Below are positions 26,097 through 34,057 of a stretch of DNA of 64,000 nucleotides, piece by piece. Within the stretch, counting starts at the first letter, position 1. The number at the start of each line of letters is the position of its first letter. The translations under genes and the position numbers were made by a program. This stretch comes from Mesorhizobium escarrei (lineage in GTDB: Bacteria > Pseudomonadota > Alphaproteobacteria > Rhizobiales > Rhizobiaceae): NCBI RefSeq assembly GCF_935825525.1, contig NZ_CAKXZT010000013.1, forward strand, positions 18,674 to 82,673, in the 5' to 3' direction. The notes beneath the pieces were generated by a model. The model was not told the DNA's origin. It saw nothing but the letters and a program-made list of their open reading frames with translations, and searched no databases.

Positions 26097-26110
26097 CCTA
26101 AGCGCTTAGG
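26097..26110. promoter_or_regulatory. 14-bp perfect palindrome, candidate operator of the DUF4160/DUF2442 pair
   Basis: CCTAAGCGCTTAGG lies about 20 bases before the ATG at 26130, where an autoregulatory operator of a toxin-antitoxin-like pair would be expected. No binding protein is known. Confidence 0.4.
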
Positions 26111-26129
26111 TTTTGGTAATGTGCGGAAA

Positions 26130-26378
26130 ATGCCGACTGTGTTCCGCTTCAATGGCCTGCGTGTGGTCATCTATCCGAACGATCATCGACCCGCGCACGT
26201 CCATGTCAAGGGTGCGGTCGGCGAAGCGGTGTTCATCCTGCATTGCCCTGACGGGCCACCGGAACTGCGGGAGAGTTTTGGGTTCAACCGGCCCGATCTG
26301 GGCCGCATCAAGGACGAGCTGGCAAACGTGCTAATCGTCCTTTGCGAGGAATGGAGAACAATTCATGGCCGTTACTGA
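26130..26378 (+). CDS. DUF4160 domain-containing protein
   Basis: 82 residues from ATG 26130 (MPTVFRFNG, the usual family start); an ATG at 26121 adds three residues. The signature FRFNGLRVVIYPNDHRPAHVHV and the later GEAVFIL, RIKDELANVL and EEWRTIHGRY are typical of DUF4160. Members usually precede a DUF2442 gene, and the pair is commonly suspected to be toxin-antitoxin-like. The reading frames overlap by 14 bases. Toxicity is untested. Confidence 0.85.
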   Translation: MPTVFRFNGLRVVIYPNDHRPAHVHVKGAVGEAVFILHCPDGPPELRESFGFNRPDLGRIKDELANVLIVLCEEWRTIHGRY

Positions 26379-26778
26379 GGACGAATTTGAACGGGCCGAA
26401 AAGCGCATGGCCTCCTTGCGTGAGGCCGGACATGCTGTTTCCGCCCGCTACGATCGCCGGGCGGCGCGCATCGTCGTCAACCTGAATACTGGCGTGCAGG
26501 TGGCATTTCCCGTACGCTTGGCCGAAGGTCTTGCCGACGCATCGCCGGGCGATCTTGCGGAAATCGAGATCAGCCCCGCCGGTCTCGGCCTGCATTGGCC
26601 GAAACTCGATGTAGACGTGTATGTGCCGGCGATGCTGCAAGGCGTTTTCGGGTCCAGACAGTGGATGGCCGCCCAACTCGGCGCTGCCGGTGGCAGAGCC
26701 CGCTCGCGCGCCAAGGGCGCTGCATCTCGTGAAAACGGTCGCAAGGGCGGGCGGCCGCGCAAGCTGGCGAACGGATAA
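26365..26778 (+). CDS. DUF2442 domain-containing protein with AT-hook-like tail
   Basis: 137 residues. The core (YDRRAARIVVNLNTGVQVAFP, then DLAEIEISPAGLGLHWPKLD and VYVPAMLQGVFG) matches DUF2442. The C-terminal 40 residues are basic with GRKGGRPRK, an AT-hook-like DNA-binding motif, which suits an autoregulating antitoxin. It overlaps the DUF4160 gene by 14 bases. Confidence 0.82.
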   Translation: MAVTEDEFERAEKRMASLREAGHAVSARYDRRAARIVVNLNTGVQVAFPVRLAEGLADASPGDLAEIEISPAGLGLHWPKLDVDVYVPAMLQGVFGSRQWMAAQLGAAGGRARSRAKGAASRENGRKGGRPRKLANG

Positions 26779-27015
26779 GCGGCGACATGCAGGAAGCGCG
26801 CCGGATCGCCGCCGCCACCAACCTCAGGGTTCGCCAGCTGGAAAAGCGGGCATCAGAGGCGGCGCCATGGCCGAACACATGCTCGGATACAGGAATGAGC
26901 GTTTCGGCCATCGCCAGGAAATTCACGACTAGGGCGAAGCAAGGAGGGAAGCGACGCGGCGCAGACCCTAGGATGACGAAGTGGAGGGATGTTTCGGCTA
27001 ATCCTAGAGGTTTGC
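26779..27015. other. Non-coding stretch downstream of the DUF2442 gene
   Basis: No supported gene. A 99-codon frame beginning near 26787 runs through the dispersed repeat at 27.0 kb and has no family resemblance, so I treat it as noise. Confidence 0.35.
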
Positions 27016-27081
27016 CATTCGCCACTGACGGGAATTATCGACGCTGCCGATCGCCGATCTGTCAAATCACTGTGTCGAGGA
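27016..27081. repeat. About 70-bp dispersed repeat, copy 2 (inverted)
   Basis: Reverse complement of the element at 17741-17812 with one 5-base indel. It ends 2 bases before the stop codon of the D-glutamate-cyclase-like gene. Confidence 0.8.
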
Positions 27082-27082
27082 A

Positions 27083-27904
27083 CTAATACACCTTGAAAGC
27101 GCCTGCATCGGCGCGTGCATCAACATCGGTGATTAGCATGTGCCCCGGCGATACCGTGATCGAGGTCGCCAGTTCGGCACGAGCAAGCGCATCCTGCGCG
27201 GTGATGCTGCTGGCCCAGAATACGGGGACCTCCCCGTCCATGATTTTCACCGCATCGCCCCAATCGGGAGCCATCAAGTCGGCTATTCCGATGACCATGG
27301 GATCTCCGACATGGATGGGAGAGCCGTGGGCATGCGGGAAGCGTGCGGTGAGGGCGCGAACCCTGTCGACGTCGCAACGGCTTATCGGACGCATCGAGAC
27401 GACCATCTCGCCACCAAACGGTCCGACACGGTCCGTCTGGATCCTGGTTCGGAACTTGGGTGAGGCCTTGCCGCAGCCGATGCGGCTCAGTTTCTTTTCG
27501 GCAAGTGCAGCTTCGACGGTCAGCGAACTGCCGAGCGCGAAAGCGGCAAAATCATCCTGCCACAGGTCGATGATGTCCGTCCTCCGACGGGTCAGCTCGC
27601 CGAAATGATAGATGTTGTATTGGGGGGCATCGGTGCGGATGTCGATATCGCCCAGCGCCGGGATCAATGGGCTGCCGGCGCGATTGACGCCGACCAATGG
27701 ACAGGGTTTCGGGTTGCGGATGCAGAACTGGTGGAAGTCGCTGGCAAAGCTGCGCGGCACAATCACAATATTGGCCTGGAGCTTGCCGTTCGCCAGGCCC
27801 CCTGTATGCCCCTCATAGACGCCCATTCTGACAAGCCTGCGCAGCCTATCCGCATCGACCAGCCGCAGGTCCTCGAAGATCGGTGAAGTGGTCAGGCGAG
27901 CCAT
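27083..27904 (-). CDS. D-glutamate cyclase family protein (DUF1445 / putative hydro-lyase)
   Basis: 273 residues, the family length. Conserved blocks include NIVIVPRSFASDFHQFC, RNPKPCPLVGV, GDIDIRTDAPQYN, FAAFALGSSLTVEAAL, VVSMRPISRCD, RFPHAHGSPIHVGDP and GEVPVFWASSIT, with the terminal GHMLITD box. The family contains human D-glutamate cyclase and bacterial putative hydro-lyases often linked to lactam or amino-acid catabolism. No partner genes are nearby, so the substrate is not evident. Confidence 0.88.
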   Translation of the reverse strand: MARLTTSPIFEDLRLVDADRLRRLVRMGVYEGHTGGLANGKLQANIVIVPRSFASDFHQFCIRNPKPCPLVGVNRAGSPLIPALGDIDIRTDAPQYNIYHFGELTRRRTDIIDLWQDDFAAFALGSSLTVEAALAEKKLSRIGCGKASPKFRTRIQTDRVGPFGGEMVVSMRPISRCDVDRVRALTARFPHAHGSPIHVGDPMVIGIADLMAPDWGDAVKIMDGEVPVFWASSITAQDALARAELATSITVSPGHMLITDVDARADAGAFKVY

Positions 27905-28093
27905 GGCTTCCGAGGGGGTATGCGCGTTTCAGAGACAAGTCGGGAGGGCGTAAGATCGTTGGCAGCTCGGCTGCTTGTCAAATCGTCAGAATCTTTCCTC
28001 AACGATAAATTGTATTTATTGGCCGGCCAACGATTGCTTCATCTTACGACCGACGCTTGCGCAGACCTTGCTGTTGTCCCAACCTTCCCCTTG

Positions 28094-28909
28094 TCATTGA
28101 CAGCTGCGGCAGCCGATCGCTTCTATCTGTCGGCCTGCCTCGTTCAGGAAGCCAAGGTCTCGGTTCATGTAGTAGAGCAGGAAAGCAGAATAGAGGACAA
28201 AGACCAGGCTAAACACCAGCGTCTTCACGATCAGCGAAAGCGCAAAAACGTTGAGGTGCGGCGAGGCGCGCGCCAGGAAGGCGAGCACAAGGTCGGACAA
28301 CAGCATGCTGACGATGAGCGGGAAAACCAGGGTCAACGCCATCATCAGAATGCGGTTCAGCAGATCGAGGAAGATTGCGGCCGCATCCTTGCTGAACACC
28401 GGCAGAAGCTGGTCGATCGGCCACAGGCCATAGCTGTCGTAGAGGCTGGTCAAGGATAACTCGAGGCCGCCGGCAGCCAGGTAGACCGTCACCATGATGA
28501 CGGCGAGCAAGGTGCCGGTGGCGCTCGTCTCATGCGTCATCATCGGGTCAATCAGCGTCCCCATCGTCGAGCCGCGCTGCAGGTCCAGGATGTCGCCGGC
28601 GGCCTCGGCCGCCCAGAACGGAATGCCCATCGCCAGCCCGAGCGTTACCCCGACGACGACCTCCTTGAGCATGTAGGCGACGATCATCGTCGTCGCGATG
28701 TCGGTGTTTGTCAGCCTGTCGACGATCATCGGAAAGACCGGAACCGCCAGCGCCAGGGCAACGCCGTTGCGCAGTAGGCCCGACAACGGCACACGCGAAA
28801 AGAGTGGCATCAGCAGCATGAATCCGGTCATGCGGGCGAGCGCGAAAGCTCCCGCCAAAAGATAGAACTGAAGCTCCTTGATCGACGCGAAGAAGGGTTC
28901 GACCGGCAT
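28094..28909 (-). CDS. sctT: Type III secretion export apparatus protein SctT (RhcT/YscT)
   Basis: 271 residues from ATG 28909. The FliR/SctT pattern of six to eight helices is clear: LLAGAFALARMTGFMLLMPL, LRNGVALALAVPVFPMI, VAYMLKEVVVGVTLGLAMG, then FPLIVSMLLSDLVLAFLAR near residue 205. SctT joins SctR and SctS in the export gate of the inner membrane. It is the last gene of the minus-strand operon, 8 bases after sctS. The open frame continues upstream over sctS but has no homology there. Confidence 0.93.
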   Translation of the reverse strand: MPVEPFFASIKELQFYLLAGAFALARMTGFMLLMPLFSRVPLSGLLRNGVALALAVPVFPMIVDRLTNTDIATTMIVAYMLKEVVVGVTLGLAMGIPFWAAEAAGDILDLQRGSTMGTLIDPMMTHETSATGTLLAVIMVTVYLAAGGLELSLTSLYDSYGLWPIDQLLPVFSKDAAAIFLDLLNRILMMALTLVFPLIVSMLLSDLVLAFLARASPHLNVFALSLIVKTLVFSLVFVLYSAFLLYYMNRDLGFLNEAGRQIEAIGCRSCQ

Positions 28910-28917
28910 CTGCCCCC

Positions 28918-29187
28918 TCAACGCGTTACGACGGGGAATTCGTCCAGCGCCGTTGAGGCCTGCTCGGCGATCTGCTGGCCAAGCAGCGGGCCGAAGACGA
29001 TGATAACCAGCAGGATCACGACAAGCTTGATCGTCTGCGGTAGGGACTGATCCTGAATTTGCGTCAGTGCCTGGGCCAGCCCGACCAGGATGCCGACGGC
29101 CAGCGCCGCGACGATCGCTGGGCCTGATGCGAACAGCACCGTCAGGAGCGCGCCTTGGACTTTCGCCAGGATGAAGTCTTGGCTCAT
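28918..29187 (-). CDS. sctS: Type III secretion export apparatus protein SctS (RhcS)
   Basis: 89 residues with two transmembrane helices (ALLTVLFASGPAIVAALAVG and IKLVVILLVIIVFGPLLGQQ) separated by the conserved QALTQIQDQSLPQT loop of FliQ/SctS proteins. It assembles around SctR to form the export gate. It is 18 bases downstream of sctR. Confidence 0.95.
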   Translation of the reverse strand: MSQDFILAKVQGALLTVLFASGPAIVAALAVGILVGLAQALTQIQDQSLPQTIKLVVILLVIIVFGPLLGQQIAEQASTALDEFPVVTR

Positions 29188-29205
29188 GCAAACCTCCCAG
29201 CGGCG

Positions 29206-29859
29206 TCAGACGTAACTCAGGATCAGGCCGTGCATCAGCCGCGACCAGCCATCTATGGCGACGAAAAGGAACAGTTTCAGCGGGACCGAAATGAGGACCG
29301 GCGAGACCATGATCATGCCGAGCGTCATCAGGATGTTGGCAACGACGATGTCGATGATGAGGAAGGGAAGATAAAGCAGAAAGCCGATTTCAAACGCCCG
29401 CGTCAGCTCTGACGCGACAAAGGCAGGAACAAGTATCGAAAGATCGTCGTCCTTCAGATTTTGTCGTGCCTGTTCCGGCCATAGGCGGTTCGTGCCGTCG
29501 AGAAAGAACTGCCGCTCTTCCGGCTGGGTGAACTTGATCAGGTGCTGCTGCAAGGGTTCCCTGACCAGTTGCGCCGCCCTGGCGAGGTCGTCGGTCGTCT
29601 GGAACTGAACCTGCCCTTCCTGAAGCCGTCCCGACATCTCGCTCAGCAACGGTGTCGTGACATAGACCGTGAGCACCAGCGCTATGCCGTAGAGCACCAG
29701 ATTGGGCGGCATCTGCTGGACGCCGAGCGCGTTGCGGATGAGGAACAGCACGACCGAGATCTTCAGGAATCCGGTCATGGTGACGACTGCCAGCGGCAGC
29801 AGACCGACAAAGCCGACGGCAATCAGGATCCCAAGCAGGTTGGGCGAATTGTCAAGCAT
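29206..29859 (-). CDS. sctR: Type III secretion export apparatus protein SctR (RhcR)
   Basis: 217 residues from ATG 29859. FliP/SctR landmarks: PLAVVTMTGFLKISVVLFLI with RNALGVQQMPPNLVL, then PAFVASELTRAFEIGFLLYLPFLIIDIVVANILMTLGM. Five SctR subunits form the core of the export gate. The start overlaps the end of sctQ by 8 bases, consistent with coupled expression. Confidence 0.95.
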   Translation of the reverse strand: MLDNSPNLLGILIAVGFVGLLPLAVVTMTGFLKISVVLFLIRNALGVQQMPPNLVLYGIALVLTVYVTTPLLSEMSGRLQEGQVQFQTTDDLARAAQLVREPLQQHLIKFTQPEERQFFLDGTNRLWPEQARQNLKDDDLSILVPAFVASELTRAFEIGFLLYLPFLIIDIVVANILMTLGMIMVSPVLISVPLKLFLFVAIDGWSRLMHGLILSYV

Positions 29860-30946
29860 TGTCGAACATGCGGGCGATCCGCACGCCCAGGCTCTCCCCA
29901 ATCCGCACGATCTCGCCACGGCCGACGCGTTTGCCATTGGCGATGATGTCGACGGTCTCCTTCGTCACATTGGCGAGCGGAACGATCGCGCCTGGCGCAA
30001 GCTGCCTTACCTCGCCGAGAGGCATCGCCGTGCGGCCGAGCTCGAAGGCAAGCGCAACCGGCAACTCGTCCAGAGTTGCCTCTTCCAATGCCTGGTCGGC
30101 ATGCGGCGGCGTGTTTTGGTTCATGGTCCACTCCCATTTCGATCCGGCGATTGCAGTCGGGACGGCAAGCAGTTGCGGTCCAACGGCAGTCAGCACCGCC
30201 GGGGCATAAAGCCGCTCGGCAATGACCAATGCCGCCTCTTCCTCTTCGCCATCGAAAAGCACCACGTCGCCAGATTGCAGACTTTGAAGCTCACCAACGC
30301 TGATGGTAAGCGCGTGGCGCCAGAGGCAGACCGGCAACGGGAATTCGGCAGGGACCGGTGGCCTCGCTTTGCCGATCTGGTCGAGAAAGCGCCCGGCCCG
30401 CACCGCCAGATCGACGCTGGCGGTGTGCAAGGCGCAACCTATGGTTTCGTCCTTGCCGGTCAGGACGAGAGCCAGCGCGGTTTGGTCCAGAACGCTGTCT
30501 TCTCGTTCGATCGACGTGATGGCGATCGTCTCGCCCAGCTTGCTCTCGATCCATTCGAGATCTTCTTCGAATACGGACTCCAGCAGCAGTGCGGCGTGAG
30601 CGGGTGCCAGTCGTTTCGGATCGATTAGCTCGTCAGCCCTGGCAAGACCTCGTTCGACAACAGATAGCGGCAAGCGCAATTTGCCCACCATGTCCCCGAG
30701 AATGAACGCAATCGTGCACAACGGCTGGTCCACAAGGTTCGGCGCCGGCCAGACGGCGGCGAGCGCCATGGTTTTCCCGGCAATCGTGATCTGCGCGGGA
30801 GCACGGCGGCGGTAGAAGGCGTTCAATGCTTCAACCTCCACAGCCGCAACAGAGTCCAATGTCAGCGGCTCGCCAACGCTCGAGCGTGTGCGTCTGACCG
30901 GTTCTGCGCGTGCTTTCTTTTTTGCCGACGCCAAGGCCTGAGGCAT
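29852..30946 (-). CDS. sctQ: Type III secretion C-ring (sorting platform) protein SctQ (RhcQ)
   Basis: 364 residues from ATG 30946. The C-terminal SPOA domain (about residues 290-362) reads LDELPVALAFELGRTAMPLG, then LAPGAIVPLANV and GEIVRIGESLGVRIARM, as in FliN/YscQ-C. The N-terminal 270 residues are more variable. A possible internal start at 30124 (GGGAG 6 bases upstream) would give a separate 90-residue SctQ-C, as known for YscQ and SpaO. Confidence 0.88.
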   Translation of the reverse strand: MPQALASAKKKARAEPVRRTRSSVGEPLTLDSVAAVEVEALNAFYRRRAPAQITIAGKTMALAAVWPAPNLVDQPLCTIAFILGDMVGKLRLPLSVVERGLARADELIDPKRLAPAHAALLLESVFEEDLEWIESKLGETIAITSIEREDSVLDQTALALVLTGKDETIGCALHTASVDLAVRAGRFLDQIGKARPPVPAEFPLPVCLWRHALTISVGELQSLQSGDVVLFDGEEEEAALVIAERLYAPAVLTAVGPQLLAVPTAIAGSKWEWTMNQNTPPHADQALEEATLDELPVALAFELGRTAMPLGEVRQLAPGAIVPLANVTKETVDIIANGKRVGRGEIVRIGESLGVRIARMFDNA

Positions 30947-30977
30947 CACACTTCCATATTCAGGATCACGGATTGGG

Positions 30978-31466
30978 CTATCGTTCTGTGGGCAGGCGCA
31001 GTGGACTGCGCTCGTCTTCCTCGGAAAGCTCGGCAAGCGCCAGGCTGCGACGCGCAGTGCGTTTGGTCAGCTGCTGCAACAGCCCGTCCAGCTTCGTCAC
31101 CGCCTTCATGCTGGCGCGATGATCGCTGCGGGCTGCCGATAACTCGGCTTTGCTTCGCTGCTCGGTGACGCCGGCCAGCTTCTGGTTTTCCCGAAGCTGT
31201 TCGGTTTGCCTGGCGGCGCGCTCGAACTGTCCCTGAAGCCGATGAAGGCTGGCGGCCTTCACCGGTTGTCCAACAAGCGAACCGAATGCTGCATCCTCAG
31301 CGTCGGCTGTGTGCTGCAGGTGTTTGCTGACCGCGGCTGCCGCCTCCTGAACCGCTCCGGCGGCCCGCTGCGCAGCGGCGTATCTCCTTATGACCGCTTC
31401 GTTTGCGCGCTGTTCACCGTGGCGCCTGAGGTCGCGCAATCGTGCGATTATGTCACGATCCTTCAT
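30978..31466 (-). CDS. sctO: Type III secretion stalk protein SctO (YscO/HrpO-like)
   Basis: 162 residues from ATG 31466, overlapping the end of sctN by 14 bases. Nearly the whole protein is predicted coiled coil, rich in Ala, Arg, Gln and Glu, as in SctO/FliJ stalk proteins, which insert into the ATPase hexamer and contact SctV. The identification rests on position (between sctN and sctQ), size and helical composition, since SctO sequences are poorly conserved. The frame is open far upstream over sctN; that part is overprint. Confidence 0.75.
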   Translation of the reverse strand: MKDRDIIARLRDLRRHGEQRANEAVIRRYAAAQRAAGAVQEAAAAVSKHLQHTADAEDAAFGSLVGQPVKAASLHRLQGQFERAARQTEQLRENQKLAGVTEQRSKAELSAARSDHRASMKAVTKLDGLLQQLTKRTARRSLALAELSEEDERSPLRLPTER

Positions 31467-32811
31467 TGACGATCCCCCGCATGCGTTCGCGCGTCCTCTC
31501 GATGGTCTCGTGGGTGGCGGACGGCTGTCGCAGGAAGGCGTTGATGGCGTCGATCTTCGCCACCGCCTCGTCCGCCACTGCATCGCTGCCCTTTTCATAT
31601 TCGCCGACGCGCAGCAGCAATTCGACGTCGGCGTAGCGGGCGAGCAGCTCCCGTAAGCGGCCGGCGTCCGACCGATGCTCAGCCGGCACCACCGTGTCCA
31701 TGAGGCGACTGCGGCTGCGCAGCACGTCGATGGCCGGGAAATGATTGCGCTGCGCAAGCTCGTTCGACAGAAAAACATGGCCGTCGAGAAGCGCCTGGAT
31801 TTCTTCGGCAACCGGATCCAGCGTGCCATCGCCCTCCAGAAGAACGCTGTAGAGGCTTGTAATGGAGCCGACGCGGCCAGGCCCTGAGCGCTCGAGCAAT
31901 CGGGGCAGAACTGCAAAAAGCGAAGACGGAAAACCGCGACGCGTCGGCGGCTCGCCTGAAGCGAGGCCAATCTCGCGCTGCGCACGGGCAAAGCGCGTGA
32001 TGTTGTCCATTGCCAGCAGCACATGCTTGCCCTGGTCGCGAAAATATTCGGCGATGCTGGTCGCCACATAAGCGGCCTTGACGCGCTCGATCGCCGGCCG
32101 ATCGGACGTCGCGACGACGATGATCGCTCGCGCCAGCCCTTCCGGCCCGAGCTGATGCTCGATGAATTCGCGCACTTCACGTCCGCGTTCGCCGACAAGC
32201 GCAACCACGGCAACGTTTGCGTCGGTGCCGCTGACGATATCCGAAAGCAGGATCGACTTGCCGACGCCAGGCTCGCCGAAGATGCCGACGCGCTGCCCAC
32301 GCGCGCAGGTGAGAAGCCCATCGAGGGCACGGATTCCGAGCTGGATAGGCTCGGAAATCAAACTGCGCTCCAGCGGCGATGGCGGATAGGCGTTGACCGG
32401 ATAGCTGCCGTTAATGCCGTCCGGCGAAAGCGGCTTGCCATCCAATGGCTCGCCGAACGCGCTGATCACCCGACCAAGCAGGCCGGGCCCGACGGGCACC
32501 GATTGGGTCTTTCCGGTCGCAATGACCTCCGTGAGGCTTGAAAGGCCGGTGAGGTCGCCAAGCGGAACAAGGACCGCCATGTCGTCCATGAGCCCAACGA
32601 CTTCCGCCTTGGTCGCCGTGCCGGTCCTGGGATCGAGGAGTTCGCAGATCTCGCCGATCCGAACCTCCTCCACCGTCGCGTGAATGACCGTGCCGGTGAC
32701 CCGCCGCACACGCCCTTTCCTGGGTCGGCTGGCATCGTCACGCAGGCCGGAACGCAGGTTCGGAACGATCGATGCGAGGCGGCTCTCGAGCTTGCTGGCG
32801 GGACTTGTCAT
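31453..32811 (-). CDS. sctN: Type III secretion ATPase SctN (RhcN/HrcN)
   Basis: 452 residues from ATG 32811. Walker A GEPGVGKS (near residue 180), Walker B region HVLLAMDNITRFARAQRE, GERGREVREFIE and SITSLYSVLLEGDGTLDP identify the F1-beta-like T3SS ATPase. It unfolds and detaches substrates from chaperones at the inner-membrane base. It overlaps sctL by 4 bases. The Walker-B segment reads MDNITRFA where MDSLTRFA is usual. Confidence 0.95.
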   Translation of the reverse strand: MTSPASKLESRLASIVPNLRSGLRDDASRPRKGRVRRVTGTVIHATVEEVRIGEICELLDPRTGTATKAEVVGLMDDMAVLVPLGDLTGLSSLTEVIATGKTQSVPVGPGLLGRVISAFGEPLDGKPLSPDGINGSYPVNAYPPSPLERSLISEPIQLGIRALDGLLTCARGQRVGIFGEPGVGKSILLSDIVSGTDANVAVVALVGERGREVREFIEHQLGPEGLARAIIVVATSDRPAIERVKAAYVATSIAEYFRDQGKHVLLAMDNITRFARAQREIGLASGEPPTRRGFPSSLFAVLPRLLERSGPGRVGSITSLYSVLLEGDGTLDPVAEEIQALLDGHVFLSNELAQRNHFPAIDVLRSRSRLMDTVVPAEHRSDAGRLRELLARYADVELLLRVGEYEKGSDAVADEAVAKIDAINAFLRQPSATHETIERTRERMRGIVNEGS

Positions 32812-33428
32812 GCCGCCGCCTCGGCCTTTGATGAAATCGCAGCGGCAATGGCGTCGAGCTGTGCCTCGATGCTGGCGTCGACGACGGCAATGTCGGTCGA
32901 GAGGATGCAAGCGCCCGTCGCCAGCGTATCGTCCGCGTCGATCTCGACCGTCATGCCCAAGTCACTCTCGCGCAGGACCGTGTTCAGTTCGTCGCGAACC
33001 CTGTTAACGGAAGCAGGATGAAGTCGGACCTTCAGATATTTGGCACGGCGAACTTCAGTTATGGCCTGCGCGGCCGCCTTGGCGACCAGCATGCTCGCGT
33101 CGAATTCTCCCAGCACGCGCCTGACCACATCGAGAGCTAGATTGATGATTTCGGCCTCCAGCCCACCGAGATAGCGATCTACCTTGACCGCGGTCTCGCT
33201 GACCAGACGCGCGGCATCCGCGTCGCCTTGCGCCTTACCATCTTCATAACCCTGCGCATATTCGGCCGCATAGGCTCGCCGAGCGGCGTCACGCAACTGC
33301 TGCGCATCACGCCTGGCCTCGTCGAGAAAGGCGTGCCCATCCTGCCAGGCGCGAGCCTCGGCAGCGCGCAGGATGCGGGCGACGGGGCGCCTCGGCACCG
33401 CAGTGGTCGCTTTGCCCGGATCGACCAT
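32808..33428 (-). CDS. nolV: Type III secretion ATPase regulator SctL (NolV)
   Basis: 206 residues. An N-terminal helical part with ARRAYAAEYAQGYEDGKAQG leads to a C-terminal domain typical of FliH/SctL (VVRRVLGEFDASMLVAKAA, LKVRLHPASVNRVRDELNTV, then GACILSTDIAVVDASIEAQL). It links SctN to the SctQ/SctK sorting platform. The stop of nolU is 5 bases upstream of its start. Confidence 0.88.
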   Translation of the reverse strand: MVDPGKATTAVPRRPVARILRAAEARAWQDGHAFLDEARRDAQQLRDAARRAYAAEYAQGYEDGKAQGDADAARLVSETAVKVDRYLGGLEAEIINLALDVVRRVLGEFDASMLVAKAAAQAITEVRRAKYLKVRLHPASVNRVRDELNTVLRESDLGMTVEIDADDTLATGACILSTDIAVVDASIEAQLDAIAAAISSKAEAAA

Positions 33429-33433
33429 CTCGC

Positions 33434-34057
33434 CTAACCCATCGCCCGTCGAACAATCGCCGGACCAGCTTCGGCAAATGGTTCGGCTGTCGGCTGGTCA
33501 ACAAGTTCATGCGGCATCAGCTTGAGGCGGACCCGCATGCTGATTTCGCCCGGCGTCGCCTGACACCAGCCGCCAAGGCAACGCAGGCCGTCGGCATGGA
33601 CACGACGATGAATGTCTTCAAGGGGCTCCAATGGCTGCATCGGACCGGCCAGATCGCGGTTGGCGACTGCGAAAGCGCAGATTTCCGCGCCGAGCGCTGC
33701 CTGTAGCGCGGCGGCTTGGCGTCCATCGATGACGGCGGCCAGACTGCCGGCCCAGTAGATCGCGCCGGCGCGAAGCGCAAGTTCCTCCAACTCCTCTGCC
33801 GACGACAAGGCAATCGCCCGGTCTATCTCATCGGCTGGTTCGTTGGAAACGGCGCCGCTGAGGCCGTAACGGTCGAGCAGAAGCTCCGACAATCGCTCCT
33901 GCAGGCGCTGCGACCGCAACATTCGCTCGCAGGCAGCCTCGCCGATCGTGCCGTCAAAGCATTGCGCCAGCCGAGCCGCATCCGCATAGAATGCGGGATT
34001 GGCCATGAATGTCTGCCATTCCCGGCTGGCGGTTTGCGTCGAGCCGGTCTGGATCAT
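33434..34057 (-). CDS. nolU: Type III secretion sorting-platform protein SctK (NolU)
   Basis: 207 residues from ATG 34057, coupled to sctJ by a 4-base overlap. It has no transmembrane segment. The SctK-like region includes ERLSELLLDRYGL and LALRAGAIYWAGSLAAVID, and position between sctJ and sctL is that of nolU in other rhizobia. SctK connects the inner-membrane ring to SctQ. Sequence conservation in this family is low. Confidence 0.78.
   Translation of the reverse strand: MIQTGSTQTASREWQTFMANPAFYADAARLAQCFDGTIGEAACERMLRSQRLQERLSELLLDRYGLSGAVSNEPADEIDRAIALSSAEELEELALRAGAIYWAGSLAAVIDGRQAAALQAALGAEICAFAVANRDLAGPMQPLEPLEDIHRRVHADGLRCLGGWCQATPGEISMRVRLKLMPHELVDQPTAEPFAEAGPAIVRRAMG

Noticed and set aside
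26787..27086. A 99-codon plus-strand frame after the DUF2442 gene
   Set aside because: It runs through the dispersed repeat and into the end of the opposite gene, with no recognisable domain.
31467..32330. A 450-codon minus-strand frame whose upstream part overlaps sctN
   Set aside because: Only the part from ATG 31466 fits sctO. The rest is out-of-frame sctN sequence.
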